From JAJZAM01 sp027391075 (GTDB taxonomy: Bacteria > Actinomycetota > Acidimicrobiia > Acidimicrobiales > Palsa-688), in assembly GCA_027391075.1 (NCBI GenBank), contig DAHYHI010000135.1, positions 65,584 to 129,583 on the forward strand: a stretch of 64,000 nt of DNA, read 5' to 3'. Numbering within the stretch: position 1 is the stretch's first letter; each line of letters opens with the position of its first letter. A program made the position numbers and the translations under genes. Under the pieces are notes generated by a model. The model was not told the DNA's origin and did no database searches. It worked only from the letters and a program-made list of their open reading frames with translations. Below, one piece after another: positions 17,347 to 25,494 of this stretch.

Positions 17347-19746
17347 CTAACCCGACGCTAGCGGGGTCTGACTGCTGAAAGTCTCGGCCCAAGGGGACCC
17401 GGGGTCGACAGCGTGGAGGCTCCTTCGAAGAGCGCCCGTGTCGGTGGCCTGTTCGCCACGCGACGTGGCCTCGTCGGAGTCGTGCTCAAGGTCTCTTAGA
17501 AGTCGCTCCACGAGCACCGCACCACGGTGGTTGCCGACTGACTGGCGCGGGGTTGCCCCTCCGAGCTCAGGGAGGTTCTCGTCAATCCACAGCCGGGCCC
17601 ACAACCGTTCCGTCTCAGGCGACCCCGGAGCGTGTAAGCGTCTTTCCTCGGGGGTCGAAGCGTTGGACCAGCCGAGCTTTGGGTCGAGGTGCCTCGTTAC
17701 AGCGAAACTGTCAACTCCGATGCGGGTGAGGATGCGTCGCAGAGCGCCGAGGCGGGCGAACGAGTTGACCTCAGCCGTCAGGCGGCCGTCGGTGATACTG
17801 ACGCTGGCGCGCACCCACCGGCGGGCGGCCTGACCGCTCTGAATAGTCGAAGGGTCGATCCCTTGGCGTTGCATCGACTCGCGCGCAGCCGCCAGCGTCG
17901 AGTCCCTCTCCTCGGCGGTCAGCTCCCGACCGTGCCATACCAGCTGGGTGCCGGCGTCGTCGCTTGGAGCCACGTCGAAGTCGGGACGGCGGCGCAGAGC
18001 TTCTAAGACCGACTCCGGGTCGTCCAACGCAGCAACCGCCTGGACGAGCTGCATCGGCTCGCCGTCAGAGTTGGTCAGCTTCGCTCCGCTGCCGCGTTGG
18101 GCTGCGATGTTGGACAGAAGTTCAGGCATGAGGAGCCCCGTGACCGTGTGATACATCGACGCCGACTCGGGCTCTTCGGGTTTACCCACCGTCGCGAGGA
18201 TCCCGTATGCGGGAGGGTCGGCGAGGTTAGCCTCGCGAGGCGACTCCGCGGAGGCGCCTCGAAGGTGCAGCTCTACGGCGATGTGGTGGGCGACGGTTTC
18301 CGTGGCGGCCCGTACCATCTCTGCTGCCACGTCGGCCTCACGCGGGTGCAGAACCACCATCGCCGCCCCCGAACGCCAAACCCCCCTGTCGGCGACAAGA
18401 TTTCCGGCCAGCACCGTCCAGCGGGCAAGGTTCTCACGTTGGGACGCTTCGAGCATCACCCATCGCTTCGCACGGCTGGCGATGTCCGTCAGCCAGATGC
18501 CCGGCGTGTCAGCAGTGTCGTTTACTTGCCACAGACCTGTCTCGGCCAGCCGGGACCAGGTAACGGCCAGTCTCGAAAGGTCCGCGTCGTCGGTGTTGTC
18601 GTCGGCGAAGCGGCGGATGAGCGAACCGCGGTTGAGGTCCTCGGCCTCTTGGGCGATCCGCTCCGACAGAGACGGCGCCGTGTCGGGGAGGTCCGGGCCT
18701 CTCAGCCAGACGGTTTCGACTGCCATCAAACCGACAGGAAGAGGCAGGTCCATGATCGTCGGGGAGGTCGCCCCAGGGTTCAAGGGGTCGGTGAGGACGG
18801 TGCCCGGGTCGGCGCGAAGTTCGAGGGCTCCGGATGCCTCAAGCTCTCCGGGCTTCCCTCCGGGCTCGAAGACGGGCAGCTTGGACCAACCCGAGACAGC
18901 CTCCGCCAGCCATTCGGCGACGGTGGAGTCTTCTGCCGCCCACTCCGCGAACCTGGCGTGGAGGCGTCGGATGGACGACCGGCCGACCAAACGCTCGTAG
19001 AAGGCTATTTCGCCCTCCTTGCAGCATTGGGCCCAGGCGATCCCGCTTCCGCATCCGCAGACGCCGTCTCGTTCTACGAGGGTGGCCGAGTCCGGGCAGA
19101 TACGGCCGGCGATATCACCCGCCGCTTGGGCGAGGAGGGCCATGGACTCAGTGTCGGTGGGATCTTCCTCGCAGAGCTCCAAGGCCAGTTCCGCTCCGTG
19201 CAGTGACCTTCCGGCCCTCAGTCTCAAAGATGCCAGCGCCATGCGAGCGGACCGGAGCCTGCCACCCCCCGTTCCTGGTCGCTCCGAGCCGTCTGATGAC
19301 AACAGTTCAAACGCCTCTGAGGCCGCCCGGTCTGCCTCTAGGGGCTTGAGCGCCCGGCCGTAGAACGACGACGCCCACCACAGCAGCGTCGCTTTTAGGG
19401 GCGGGACGCTATCTGGCTGCGCCAAGTCGGTGGTGGCGGCCCGGCGCCGCAAAGCGTCGGCTATCTCCGAGGCTCTTTTCCCCGCCTCGTCGGTGATGTC
19501 GAATCCCCTCGCGGCTACTGCAGGGTCCGCTAGGCCTGAGAACTTGACACCGGCCCGTAAGTACTTTTCGAGGGCGGCTACGAAGTGTTCGGGTTCGACA
19601 GAAGCGTCCTCGGCAGAAGAGTGAAGCGCTTTGACGGCGACCACGACCTCGTCTACGACGGCTCTCAGCCTTTCGTCTTGCTCTCTTCGCCTCTTGTCGG
19701 CGGCACGCAACTGATGCTGGCGCTTCTTCTCCTTTTTGGATGGCAC
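17347..19746 (-). CDS. Large hypothetical protein with a SEC-C-type zinc motif
   Basis: This 799-residue protein has no family I can name for the whole length. The first 30 residues are very basic and charged (Lys/Arg/Gln-rich), suggesting nucleic-acid or ribosome contact. Residues 227-243 contain CGCGSGIAWAQCC (Cys230, 232, 241, 242), which fits the SEC-C zinc-binding motif of the SecA C-terminus and many unrelated proteins. The region before it looks helical, like a TPR-type scaffold. The last 550 residues are mixed alpha/beta without motifs. No signal peptide or membrane segment is seen. The start is GTG 19746, without a clear ribosome-binding site. It is divergent from the Fur-family gene across 76 bases. 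Confidence 0.7.
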   Translation of the reverse strand: MPSKKEKKRQHQLRAADKRRREQDERLRAVVDEVVVAVKALHSSAEDASVEPEHFVAALEKYLRAGVKFSGLADPAVAARGFDITDEAGKRASEIADALRRRAATTDLAQPDSVPPLKATLLWWASSFYGRALKPLEADRAASEAFELLSSDGSERPGTGGGRLRSARMALASLRLRAGRSLHGAELALELCEEDPTDTESMALLAQAAGDIAGRICPDSATLVERDGVCGCGSGIAWAQCCKEGEIAFYERLVGRSSIRRLHARFAEWAAEDSTVAEWLAEAVSGWSKLPVFEPGGKPGELEASGALELRADPGTVLTDPLNPGATSPTIMDLPLPVGLMAVETVWLRGPDLPDTAPSLSERIAQEAEDLNRGSLIRRFADDNTDDADLSRLAVTWSRLAETGLWQVNDTADTPGIWLTDIASRAKRWVMLEASQRENLARWTVLAGNLVADRGVWRSGAAMVVLHPREADVAAEMVRAATETVAHHIAVELHLRGASAESPREANLADPPAYGILATVGKPEEPESASMYHTVTGLLMPELLSNIAAQRGSGAKLTNSDGEPMQLVQAVAALDDPESVLEALRRRPDFDVAPSDDAGTQLVWHGRELTAEERDSTLAAARESMQRQGIDPSTIQSGQAARRWVRASVSITDGRLTAEVNSFARLGALRRILTRIGVDSFAVTRHLDPKLGWSNASTPEERRLHAPGSPETERLWARLWIDENLPELGGATPRQSVGNHRGAVLVERLLRDLEHDSDEATSRGEQATDTGALRRSLHAVDPGSPWAETFSSQTPLASG

Positions 19747-19809
19747 GCATTGATCATGCCAGGATTAGGTATGCGAAGCACCGTGATGTCGAGATCTGAG
19801 ACGCGGTGC

Positions 19810-19815
19810 TAGCTT
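19810..19815 (+). promoter_or_regulatory. Putative -10 box, leaderless fur-family promoter
   Basis: TAGCTT lies 7 bases before the ATG at 19823 and there is no Shine-Dalgarno sequence. This matches the TANNNT box of leaderless actinobacterial mRNAs, where transcription starts at the initiation codon. Confidence 0.45.
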
Positions 19816-19822
19816 GCCGGCA

Positions 19823-20269
19823 ATGACCGACAGAGGTCCGACGGGGCCCACGTCTGTTGCCGACGTACTCCGCTTACTGAGAAGCCACGGTGGTCGCGTA
19901 ACCCGTTCGAGGCGAGTCCTGTTGGAGGTGCTGTTCAGCGCGGCCGCGCACATGAACGCCGAAGAGATCGGGGCCGAGGTTGCCCGTGTGGAGCCTGCGG
20001 TGAACATGTCGACGGTATACCGAAACCTCGAAGAGCTCCAGCAGTTGGGTGTCGTGGTGCACACCCACCTTGGGCACGGACCTGCGACCTACCGGCTCGC
20101 ATCGGCAGCCCATCCGCACCTGTACTGCGAGTCTTGTGGGTCGACGTTCCACCTGCCGCGTGAGATCTTCCAGGAACTGTCCGACACAGCGCTGCGCACC
20201 CAAGGCTTCCGGGTCGACGCGACTCATTTCGCCATTCCGGGTCGTTGCGCCGCTTGTAGCAAGGCCTAG
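19823..20269 (+). CDS. Fur-family metalloregulator
   Basis: This 148-residue transcription factor has an N-terminal winged helix (VTRSRRVLLEVLF, then AEEIGAEV and MSTVYRNLEELQQLGVV) and a C-terminal dimerisation domain with structural zinc pairs CESC and CAAC. The AHPHLYC segment is characteristic of Fur/Zur/PerR proteins. Whether it senses iron, zinc or peroxide cannot be decided here; the short polar hinge gives no clear hint. ATG 19823 is preferred over TTG 19814 because of the -10-like box placed for leaderless initiation. The 3' end overlaps the convergent acetoacetyl-CoA synthetase gene by 4 bases. Confidence 0.9.
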   Translation: MTDRGPTGPTSVADVLRLLRSHGGRVTRSRRVLLEVLFSAAAHMNAEEIGAEVARVEPAVNMSTVYRNLEELQQLGVVVHTHLGHGPATYRLASAAHPHLYCESCGSTFHLPREIFQELSDTALRTQGFRVDATHFAIPGRCAACSKA

Positions 20270-22242
20270 CCGCGTCGAGCGATCTCGACTACGGCGTTGA
20301 TACTTGCCGGGTCTGCAAGTGTAGACGTGGAAAGCGCCAGGTCAGGGTCGGCTCCGAGGAGTATTCGCTTTACCGGCACTTCTAGTTTCTTGCCTGAAAG
20401 GGTCCTAGGTATCGAAGGTACGAACTCCACCCGGTCGGGCACGTGGCGTGGCGAGAGGCGGCTCCGCAGTTCGTCCCTGATGCGCTTGTCCAGCTCGGAA
20501 CGGTCGCTCAACGGTTTGCTCGCGACCAGCAGAAGAAGCTGTCCCGGTCCACCGTCGGGGTCCTCAAGATGAACGGCGAGGCTGTCTGTCACCTCCGGTA
20601 GCGACTCGACTACGAAGTACAACTCTGCGGTCCCCATCCGGACGCCACCCCGGTTGAGAGTTCCGTCGGAGCGTCCCGTTATGATCACGGTTCCCCGGTC
20701 GGACAGGACTGCCCGGTCGCCGTGGTGCCAGACCCCCGGGTAGCGTTCGAAGTACGTCGAGCGAAGCCTTGAGCCGTCCTCGTCGCCTAGGAGTCCTACG
20801 GGCATCGACGGCAGGGGAGCGCTGAGCACGAGCTCCCCTTCCTCTCCGACAAGGGCGTGTCCTGTCTCGTCGAAGACTTCCACTTTCGCCCCGAGGCAGC
20901 GACATGAGATCTCACCCGCCAGCACAGGATGCAGCGGGCTGGGCCCGACGAAACCTGTGCACACGTCTGTCCCTCCACTGAAAGACCCCAACATGACGTC
21001 AGGTTGTACGTCACGGTACACCCAGCGGGCGGCGTCAGCCGCTAGCGGTGAGCCGGTAGCTCCCAAGGTGACCATACGCGACAGATCCCACTGGCGCGCC
21101 GGTCGCAGGCCCGCTTTCGCTCCTGCGGCCAGGTAGCCGGAGCCGACGCCGGCGCAGGTGACCTCTTCCTCGGCGACGATCTGCCAGAGGTAGTCGCCTT
21201 GCGGGCCCGCTGGGTCGCCGTCGTAGAGCACTACCGTCGAGCCGGCCAGCAGACCCGAGACGAGGAAGTTCCACATCATCCAGCCCGTGGTCGTGTACCA
21301 GAAAAAGCGGTCGGAGGCTGCGAGGTCGAAATGGAGTCGCAGAGCTTTGGTGTGCTCGACGGCGATACCGCCGTGGCCGTGCACAATTCCTTTCGGCTTG
21401 CCGGTTGTGCCTGAGGAGAACAGCACGTAAAGGGGATGATCGAAGGGGACCGCTTCGAAGTCGAGGTCTCCATCCTCTCCGGTGAAGACGTCCCAGGCAG
21501 TCCAGCTTGCTGGCATTTCGGTCGAAGGGTGCAGGTAGGGAAACCAGACCTGCTTCGTGACCGACTCGAGCATTCCAGCGATAGTCGTAGCCTCTGCGCG
21601 CCGGTCTACCGTCTTGGCGGCGTATCGGTAGCCGTCGACTGCTACGAGGACCTTCGGTGCGAACTGAGCGAGGCGCTCCACGCAACCGTCTACTCCCATT
21701 TCGGGGGCGCAGCACGCCCATGTGGCACCGAGACTGGCGGTTGCGAGCATCAAGGCCAACGTCTCGGGTACATTAGGAAGGTAGGCGCCGACGCGGTCGC
21801 CTCGGCCGACCCCTGCGGATATAAGGCCGCTGCGCGCCTGGGTGACCATCGACCGCAGGTCACTGCGCGACAGGTGGGAAGGTCCGCGGGTCTGAGACAG
21901 GCCGATCACTGCCAACGGCTCGCTGGGAGACCCCTTGGGTAGGGGTTCGTGGGCGGGTCTCGACAGGCACAGCTCGGCGTAGTTGAGGGTGGCGTCCGGA
22001 AACCATCGGACGCCGCTCGCCAGCGTGCCGTCGTCGGCGATCGCCGAAGACGGTGGGCTGTGCCAGGCGACGCCGAGCTGGTTCGCGACTGCGTCCCAGA
22101 AGCTGGCGGTGCCGGGCGGATCGACCGACCAAGTCCACGTGTCGTCGTAGCTGGAAAAGCCGGCGGACTCGACGAAGGCTCGAATGGCAGAACGCTCTCG
22201 GCGCTCGTGCGAGGGAACCCACAGAACCTCTGGTCGTGTCAC
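20266..22242 (-). CDS. Acetoacetate--CoA ligase (acetoacetyl-CoA synthetase)
   Basis: This 658-residue ANL-family ligase activates acetoacetate to acetoacetyl-CoA through an acyl-adenylate. Motifs are FSSGTTGKPKGIVHGHGG (ATP loop), TTGWMMWNFLVSGL, GSFSGGTDVCTGF and TGRSDGTLNRGGVRMGTAELY (hinge), with the C-terminal SGKKLEVPVKRIL holding the catalytic lysine. The length and the N-terminal SFWDAVANQLGV/FPDATLNYAE block fit AACS rather than acetyl-CoA synthetase. The GTG at 22242 has AAAGG 6 bases upstream and follows the MFS gene stop by 10 bases, so the two may be co-transcribed. It would feed ketone bodies or degraded lipid carbon to acetyl-CoA. Confidence 0.92.
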   Translation of the reverse strand: MTRPEVLWVPSHERRERSAIRAFVESAGFSSYDDTWTWSVDPPGTASFWDAVANQLGVAWHSPPSSAIADDGTLASGVRWFPDATLNYAELCLSRPAHEPLPKGSPSEPLAVIGLSQTRGPSHLSRSDLRSMVTQARSGLISAGVGRGDRVGAYLPNVPETLALMLATASLGATWACCAPEMGVDGCVERLAQFAPKVLVAVDGYRYAAKTVDRRAEATTIAGMLESVTKQVWFPYLHPSTEMPASWTAWDVFTGEDGDLDFEAVPFDHPLYVLFSSGTTGKPKGIVHGHGGIAVEHTKALRLHFDLAASDRFFWYTTTGWMMWNFLVSGLLAGSTVVLYDGDPAGPQGDYLWQIVAEEEVTCAGVGSGYLAAGAKAGLRPARQWDLSRMVTLGATGSPLAADAARWVYRDVQPDVMLGSFSGGTDVCTGFVGPSPLHPVLAGEISCRCLGAKVEVFDETGHALVGEEGELVLSAPLPSMPVGLLGDEDGSRLRSTYFERYPGVWHHGDRAVLSDRGTVIITGRSDGTLNRGGVRMGTAELYFVVESLPEVTDSLAVHLEDPDGGPGQLLLLVASKPLSDRSELDKRIRDELRSRLSPRHVPDRVEFVPSIPRTLSGKKLEVPVKRILLGADPDLALSTSTLADPASINAVVEIARRG

Positions 22243-22252
22243 GGCGACCTTT

Positions 22253-23950
22253 CTAGCGCGGTCCTTGGCTAGCGTCGCCTTCGCTTCGCTCGTGGGAGGC
22301 GGATGCGGCCGCGGTAGCGACGTCGGCGGGGTAGAAGCGCAACCCCCGCAGGAGGATCACGCCGCTGGCTCCGAGGGGGAGGAGCATCACTAGGAAGGTG
22401 TAACGGAACCCGTGGTGGGTGCTCGCGAGCAGGTCGGCCAGGCCGCCGAAGACCAGTGGGGCGATAGCTTGCGCAGCGGAGCGGAGCAACGTACGTATAC
22501 CCTCGGCCCGACCCCACAAAAGCGGGGGCATGATGTCGAGGCGGGCGGCGTCCAGAGTCGGGTTCTGGGCGGTTAGGAAGAACGCGGCTGCAGCGATATA
22601 AGGAAGTGCCGTTACGGCGCTCGTTGTCAGCAGAGGGGGTATGAACAGCAGGACGGTGGCGATGGCTGCGACGCCTGCTACGAGCATCCGACCGTCGATC
22701 CGGCCGCGTTTGACCATAGCGTCCCCGGCCCGACCCCCGGCGAGAACTCCCAGGACGGCCCCGGCGCCAATTGCGAGCATCATCAAAGTTGCTACGAAGG
22801 TGCCCACCCCGTACTGCTGACCGACGAACTCCAAGCCGAAGGTCTGCACCCCCGTAAGGAAGAAGTAGGCGCAGGCGCTCGAAACGATGAGAACCACGTT
22901 CGTCCTCACCTTTAGGACATAGCGCGCCGCGCTGAATATTCCCATCCGTCGTGGGTCTATGCGCAGGATCAATTCAGTGTCGGGCATGACGCCGGCGTCG
23001 CGTGCCAACTGCTGCACGTCGCTAATGGCCCCACTGTGGGTGGGTCGTGACGGCAGGTCCCCTGCCGGCGAGTCGGACCTGTCGGTGAGCGGATCGCCAT
23101 AAGGGGAGTCGCCGTTGCGCGGCCCGCTTCCGGCGGAGGCAGCATTTGGCTCGGCGCTTCGCGCAGCTCTCGGAGGCTCGGTCAGCTTGCGCAGCTGCCA
23201 AGAGATGACGAAGGCCGGCACCGCCAGAAGCAGAAAAGCGGCACGCCAGGAGATGGCCGCCACGTCGCCGGTTATGAAGAAGCCCACGCCGCCGCCGACG
23301 AGTTCGCCGGTGAGGATGTAGCCGTAGATCGTTCCCCGCTCCTGTCCGGGGAAGTAGTCGCCGACGAGCGAAGCGACCGCCGGCCCGGCGACAGCGGTCA
23401 CGAAGCCGAGGAAAATCCGGACCAGGAGCAGATCTCCGAACGAGCTAACAGCTGCGCTGGCGATCATGGCAACCCCCCATGTGGCGATCGTCACCGAAAG
23501 GAGAGTCGTCCGCCTCACCCGGTCCACGAGAATCCCGAACGGAACGCTAGCTACCGCGCCTATTGCGGCGGACACCGACACCAAAAGACCGATATCGGTG
23601 TTGTCTATGTGGAGGCCTTGACGCAGTTCGCTCGCCGCGGCGCCGACGGTCGAGGTGTCAGCGCTGCTCAGGGCCAGTACCGCAGCCAATGTGACTATGA
23701 CGAAGGTCCGGTCCGACCCTCCAAGGGTGGTCTCCAGGCGTCGCCGGGTGGCTCCGAGGGCGGACCCTCCAGTGGACCGAATCGAGTCGAACCGGCTTTT
23801 AAGCCGCCTCGGGGGGTCGGAAGCGGACCGCGAGTCGGAGCACGAAGGGTCAGGGCGCGAGAATCCAGGTCTCGGGCCGCGGTCGAAGGGAGGTCTCATC
23901 AGTGAATGTCTTCGAACCGGAAGGGTTCGTCTGACAGCCATTCTGCTCAC
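22253..23950 (-). CDS. MFS transporter (spinster/hexuronate-like) with long central loop
   Basis: This major-facilitator protein has up to 565 residues. A hydrophilic N-terminal lead of about 80 residues precedes the first helix (FVIVTLAAVLALSSADTSTVGAA). The A-loop FGILVDRVRRTT and the block FFITGDVAAISWRAAFLLLAVPAFV fit the family. The central cytoplasmic loop is enlarged to about 90 residues, rich in Ser, Asp, Pro and Gly. The substrate is unknown. Possible starts are GTG 23950, ATG 23941 or ATG 23899; none has a strong ribosome-binding site. It lies upstream of acetoacetyl-CoA synthetase on the same strand, so uptake of a small organic acid is one possibility (inference). It is divergent from the cytochrome-b-like gene across 125 bases. 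Confidence 0.82.
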   Translation of the reverse strand: MSRMAVRRTLPVRRHSLMRPPFDRGPRPGFSRPDPSCSDSRSASDPPRRLKSRFDSIRSTGGSALGATRRRLETTLGGSDRTFVIVTLAAVLALSSADTSTVGAAASELRQGLHIDNTDIGLLVSVSAAIGAVASVPFGILVDRVRRTTLLSVTIATWGVAMIASAAVSSFGDLLLVRIFLGFVTAVAGPAVASLVGDYFPGQERGTIYGYILTGELVGGGVGFFITGDVAAISWRAAFLLLAVPAFVISWQLRKLTEPPRAARSAEPNAASAGSGPRNGDSPYGDPLTDRSDSPAGDLPSRPTHSGAISDVQQLARDAGVMPDTELILRIDPRRMGIFSAARYVLKVRTNVVLIVSSACAYFFLTGVQTFGLEFVGQQYGVGTFVATLMMLAIGAGAVLGVLAGGRAGDAMVKRGRIDGRMLVAGVAAIATVLLFIPPLLTTSAVTALPYIAAAAFFLTAQNPTLDAARLDIMPPLLWGRAEGIRTLLRSAAQAIAPLVFGGLADLLASTHHGFRYTFLVMLLPLGASGVILLRGLRFYPADVATAAASASHERSEGDASQGPR

Positions 23951-24041
23951 TCTCGGTGCTCGGCGCGGACGCTTTCGCCGGAAAGCTCCTCCGCGATGGG
24001 CTAGGCCCCCGCTGAACAGCGAAAAAAGTACTTCCCTGAAC

Positions 24042-24069
24042 TTGTTTCGACCACTCTTAAGCGTACCCT
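24042..24069 (+). promoter_or_regulatory. Putative promoter of the ApbE/ferric-reductase-like locus
   Basis: TTGTTT (24042-24047) and TACCCT (24064-24069) are spaced by 16 bases. The next gene starts with GTG at 24076, six bases after the -10 box and without a Shine-Dalgarno, which again suggests a leaderless transcript. Confidence 0.45.
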
Positions 24070-24075
24070 TGCAGC

Positions 24076-24756
24076 GTGGTTTCCAGAGACGCCCAACGCT
24101 ACGGGTTGCCGTCCGGACGGCGACGCTATCTCGCCCATCCCCGATCCAAGGCCGACGCCGGGGTCGAGTCCAACTCGCGCCTCACTGGGTCTACCGCCCT
24201 TGCGCTGCTGATCCTCCTGGCGGTCGAGGGAGCGACGATCCTGCAGATCAGCTCACACGTGAGCATCCACGTGTTCGTCGGGATGCTCCTGATACCCCCG
24301 GTAGTTCTCAAGATCGGGTCGACGTCGTGGCGCTTCGCCCGCTACTACTCGGGGTCCGCCGCCTACGTGCGCAAGGGTCCGCCTCCTCCGCTGCTGCGCC
24401 TCCTTGGACCTTTTATCGTCATTCTCACTTTGATCATGCTCGGCTCGGGTGTGGTGCTGGTGTTGTCGCCGAAGACCTTCGGTGGACAGATGCTTTTCAT
24501 TCACAAAGCGAGCTTTGTGCTGTGGTTCATAGCGATGGCAGTTCACGTCCTAGGGCATCTCGCCGAGACGGCCCGATTAGCGCCCCTCGACTGGGTCTAC
24601 CGGACTCGCTCTCAGGTGGCCCACGCGTCGGCGAGGCAGTGGGCTCTGGTGGCCTCCCTGGCCGTCGGGCTACTTCTCGGCGTTGCGATGATCGGCCCGG
24701 CGTCGCATTTCTTGACCAACTTCTACGGTAACTCCAGCTTAAAGGTTCACCATTGA
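24076..24756 (+). CDS. Cytochrome-b561-like membrane protein
   Basis: This 226-residue protein has about four transmembrane helices (roughly 37-55, 60-77, 107-125, 140-160) and a further hydrophobic segment near 190. Paired histidines fall in helices: SSHVSIHVF in the second, and HKASFVLWF with VHVLGHLAE in a later one. This arrangement fits a di-haem cytochrome b of the b561/ferric-reductase kind, although I cannot assign an exact family. The N-terminus is basic and cytoplasmic. It heads a set of electron-transfer genes (ApbE, ferric-reductase-like protein, ferredoxin), which supports a role in moving electrons across the membrane. The hairpin after it may limit read-through. Confidence 0.65.
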   Translation: MVSRDAQRYGLPSGRRRYLAHPRSKADAGVESNSRLTGSTALALLILLAVEGATILQISSHVSIHVFVGMLLIPPVVLKIGSTSWRFARYYSGSAAYVRKGPPPPLLRLLGPFIVILTLIMLGSGVVLVLSPKTFGGQMLFIHKASFVLWFIAMAVHVLGHLAETARLAPLDWVYRTRSQVAHASARQWALVASLAVGLLLGVAMIGPASHFLTNFYGNSSLKVHH

Positions 24757-24801
24757 CCTTCCATTCTCGGTGTTCGTGGCTGCTTCGACATGTCCCGACA
24801 A

Positions 24802-24818
24802 TGCCGGTGAGGCCGGCA
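24802..24818 (+). terminator. Small hairpin after the cytochrome-b-like gene
   Basis: TGCCGG-TGAGG-CCGGCA forms a 6-bp perfect stem with a 5-base loop, 46 bases after the stop codon and without a T-run. It could attenuate transcription into the next gene or be an mRNA end. Confidence 0.35.
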
Positions 24819-24888
24819 GGGCAACAGTGAGGCGAATTTAAGGTGTGTCTTATCCGATGATCAGGATGCTCGTCGAGAATTGGGTGCC

Positions 24889-25494
24889 GTGAACCCGACC
24901 TCGCAGAGAGACCGAGCAGTCCGGCTCCTTCGGTCTGGCACCAGTTGGTTGACAGCCGGCGCAGTAGCTGGAACCGGGCTACTGTCGGTCGGTGTGGCGG
25001 TGTCGCTACCGGGCAGGTCCACCTCCGCCTCTGCATCCGCAACGGCCAGCGGTTCGGTGCTTTCGCCGACTTCGGGTGTGTCTTCTTCCGGCGCCTCTGC
25101 GACGGGTAGCGCAACGTGTCCTCCCATGGCGTCTTCCGGGTCTTCGTCTTTGCCGGCAGGTCTGATCCCAGGGTCAGTGTCGGATGGCTCGTCCTCTTTC
25201 TTCGGGGGCCACAGGCGCGACGACGGGGAGTCTGGTGCCCGCCACGATGACTTCGCGGGTGGGGAGGGTCAAGGGTTCGACTCGGCTTTTGTGAGGGGTG
25301 TTGCGCCGACCGGGTCAGGGGCGACCGGGTCAGGGGCGACGCGGGCCGGCGGGAGCAACGACGTGCTCTCCGCATGCGTGTCGGGCCAGGGGGCCCAAAC
25401 GTCACAGCCTTCTGCGTCACAGTCTCCAAGCCCACAGGTGGCGGCACCACAGCCAGCGGTGAGCCCGCCGATAGTGTCGTCCGGGGGATCATGA
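24889..25494 (+). CDS. Membrane-anchored Ser/Gly/Ala-rich protein coupled to apbE
   Basis: This 201-residue protein matches no family I know. A basic N-terminus (about 1-15) is followed by one hydrophobic segment, LTAGAVAGTGLLSVGVAVSL, acting as signal anchor. The rest is predicted outside the cell and is low in complexity (Ser, Gly, Ala, Pro, Thr), with only two cysteines. Near residues 145-152 there are two tandem copies of GSGAT, encoded by a perfect 15-bp repeat. SGAT-like strings are what ApbE flavin transferases recognise in NqrC and RnfG, but no FMN-binding domain is visible. The stop overlaps the apbE ATG by four bases. Start could also be TTG 24880. It may be the electron-carrying partner of this locus (inference). 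Confidence 0.55.
   Translation: MNPTSQRDRAVRLLRSGTSWLTAGAVAGTGLLSVGVAVSLPGRSTSASASATASGSVLSPTSGVSSSGASATGSATCPPMASSGSSSLPAGLIPGSVSDGSSSFFGGHRRDDGESGARHDDFAGGEGQGFDSAFVRGVAPTGSGATGSGATRAGGSNDVLSACVSGQGAQTSQPSASQSPSPQVAAPQPAVSPPIVSSGGS
25308..25337 (+). repeat. Tandem 15-bp direct repeat encoding GSGAT twice
   Basis: Two perfect copies of GACCGGGTCAGGGGC lie head to tail inside the anchored low-complexity protein. They encode consecutive T-G-S-G-A units, so the possible flavin attachment motif is duplicated. Confidence 0.8.
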
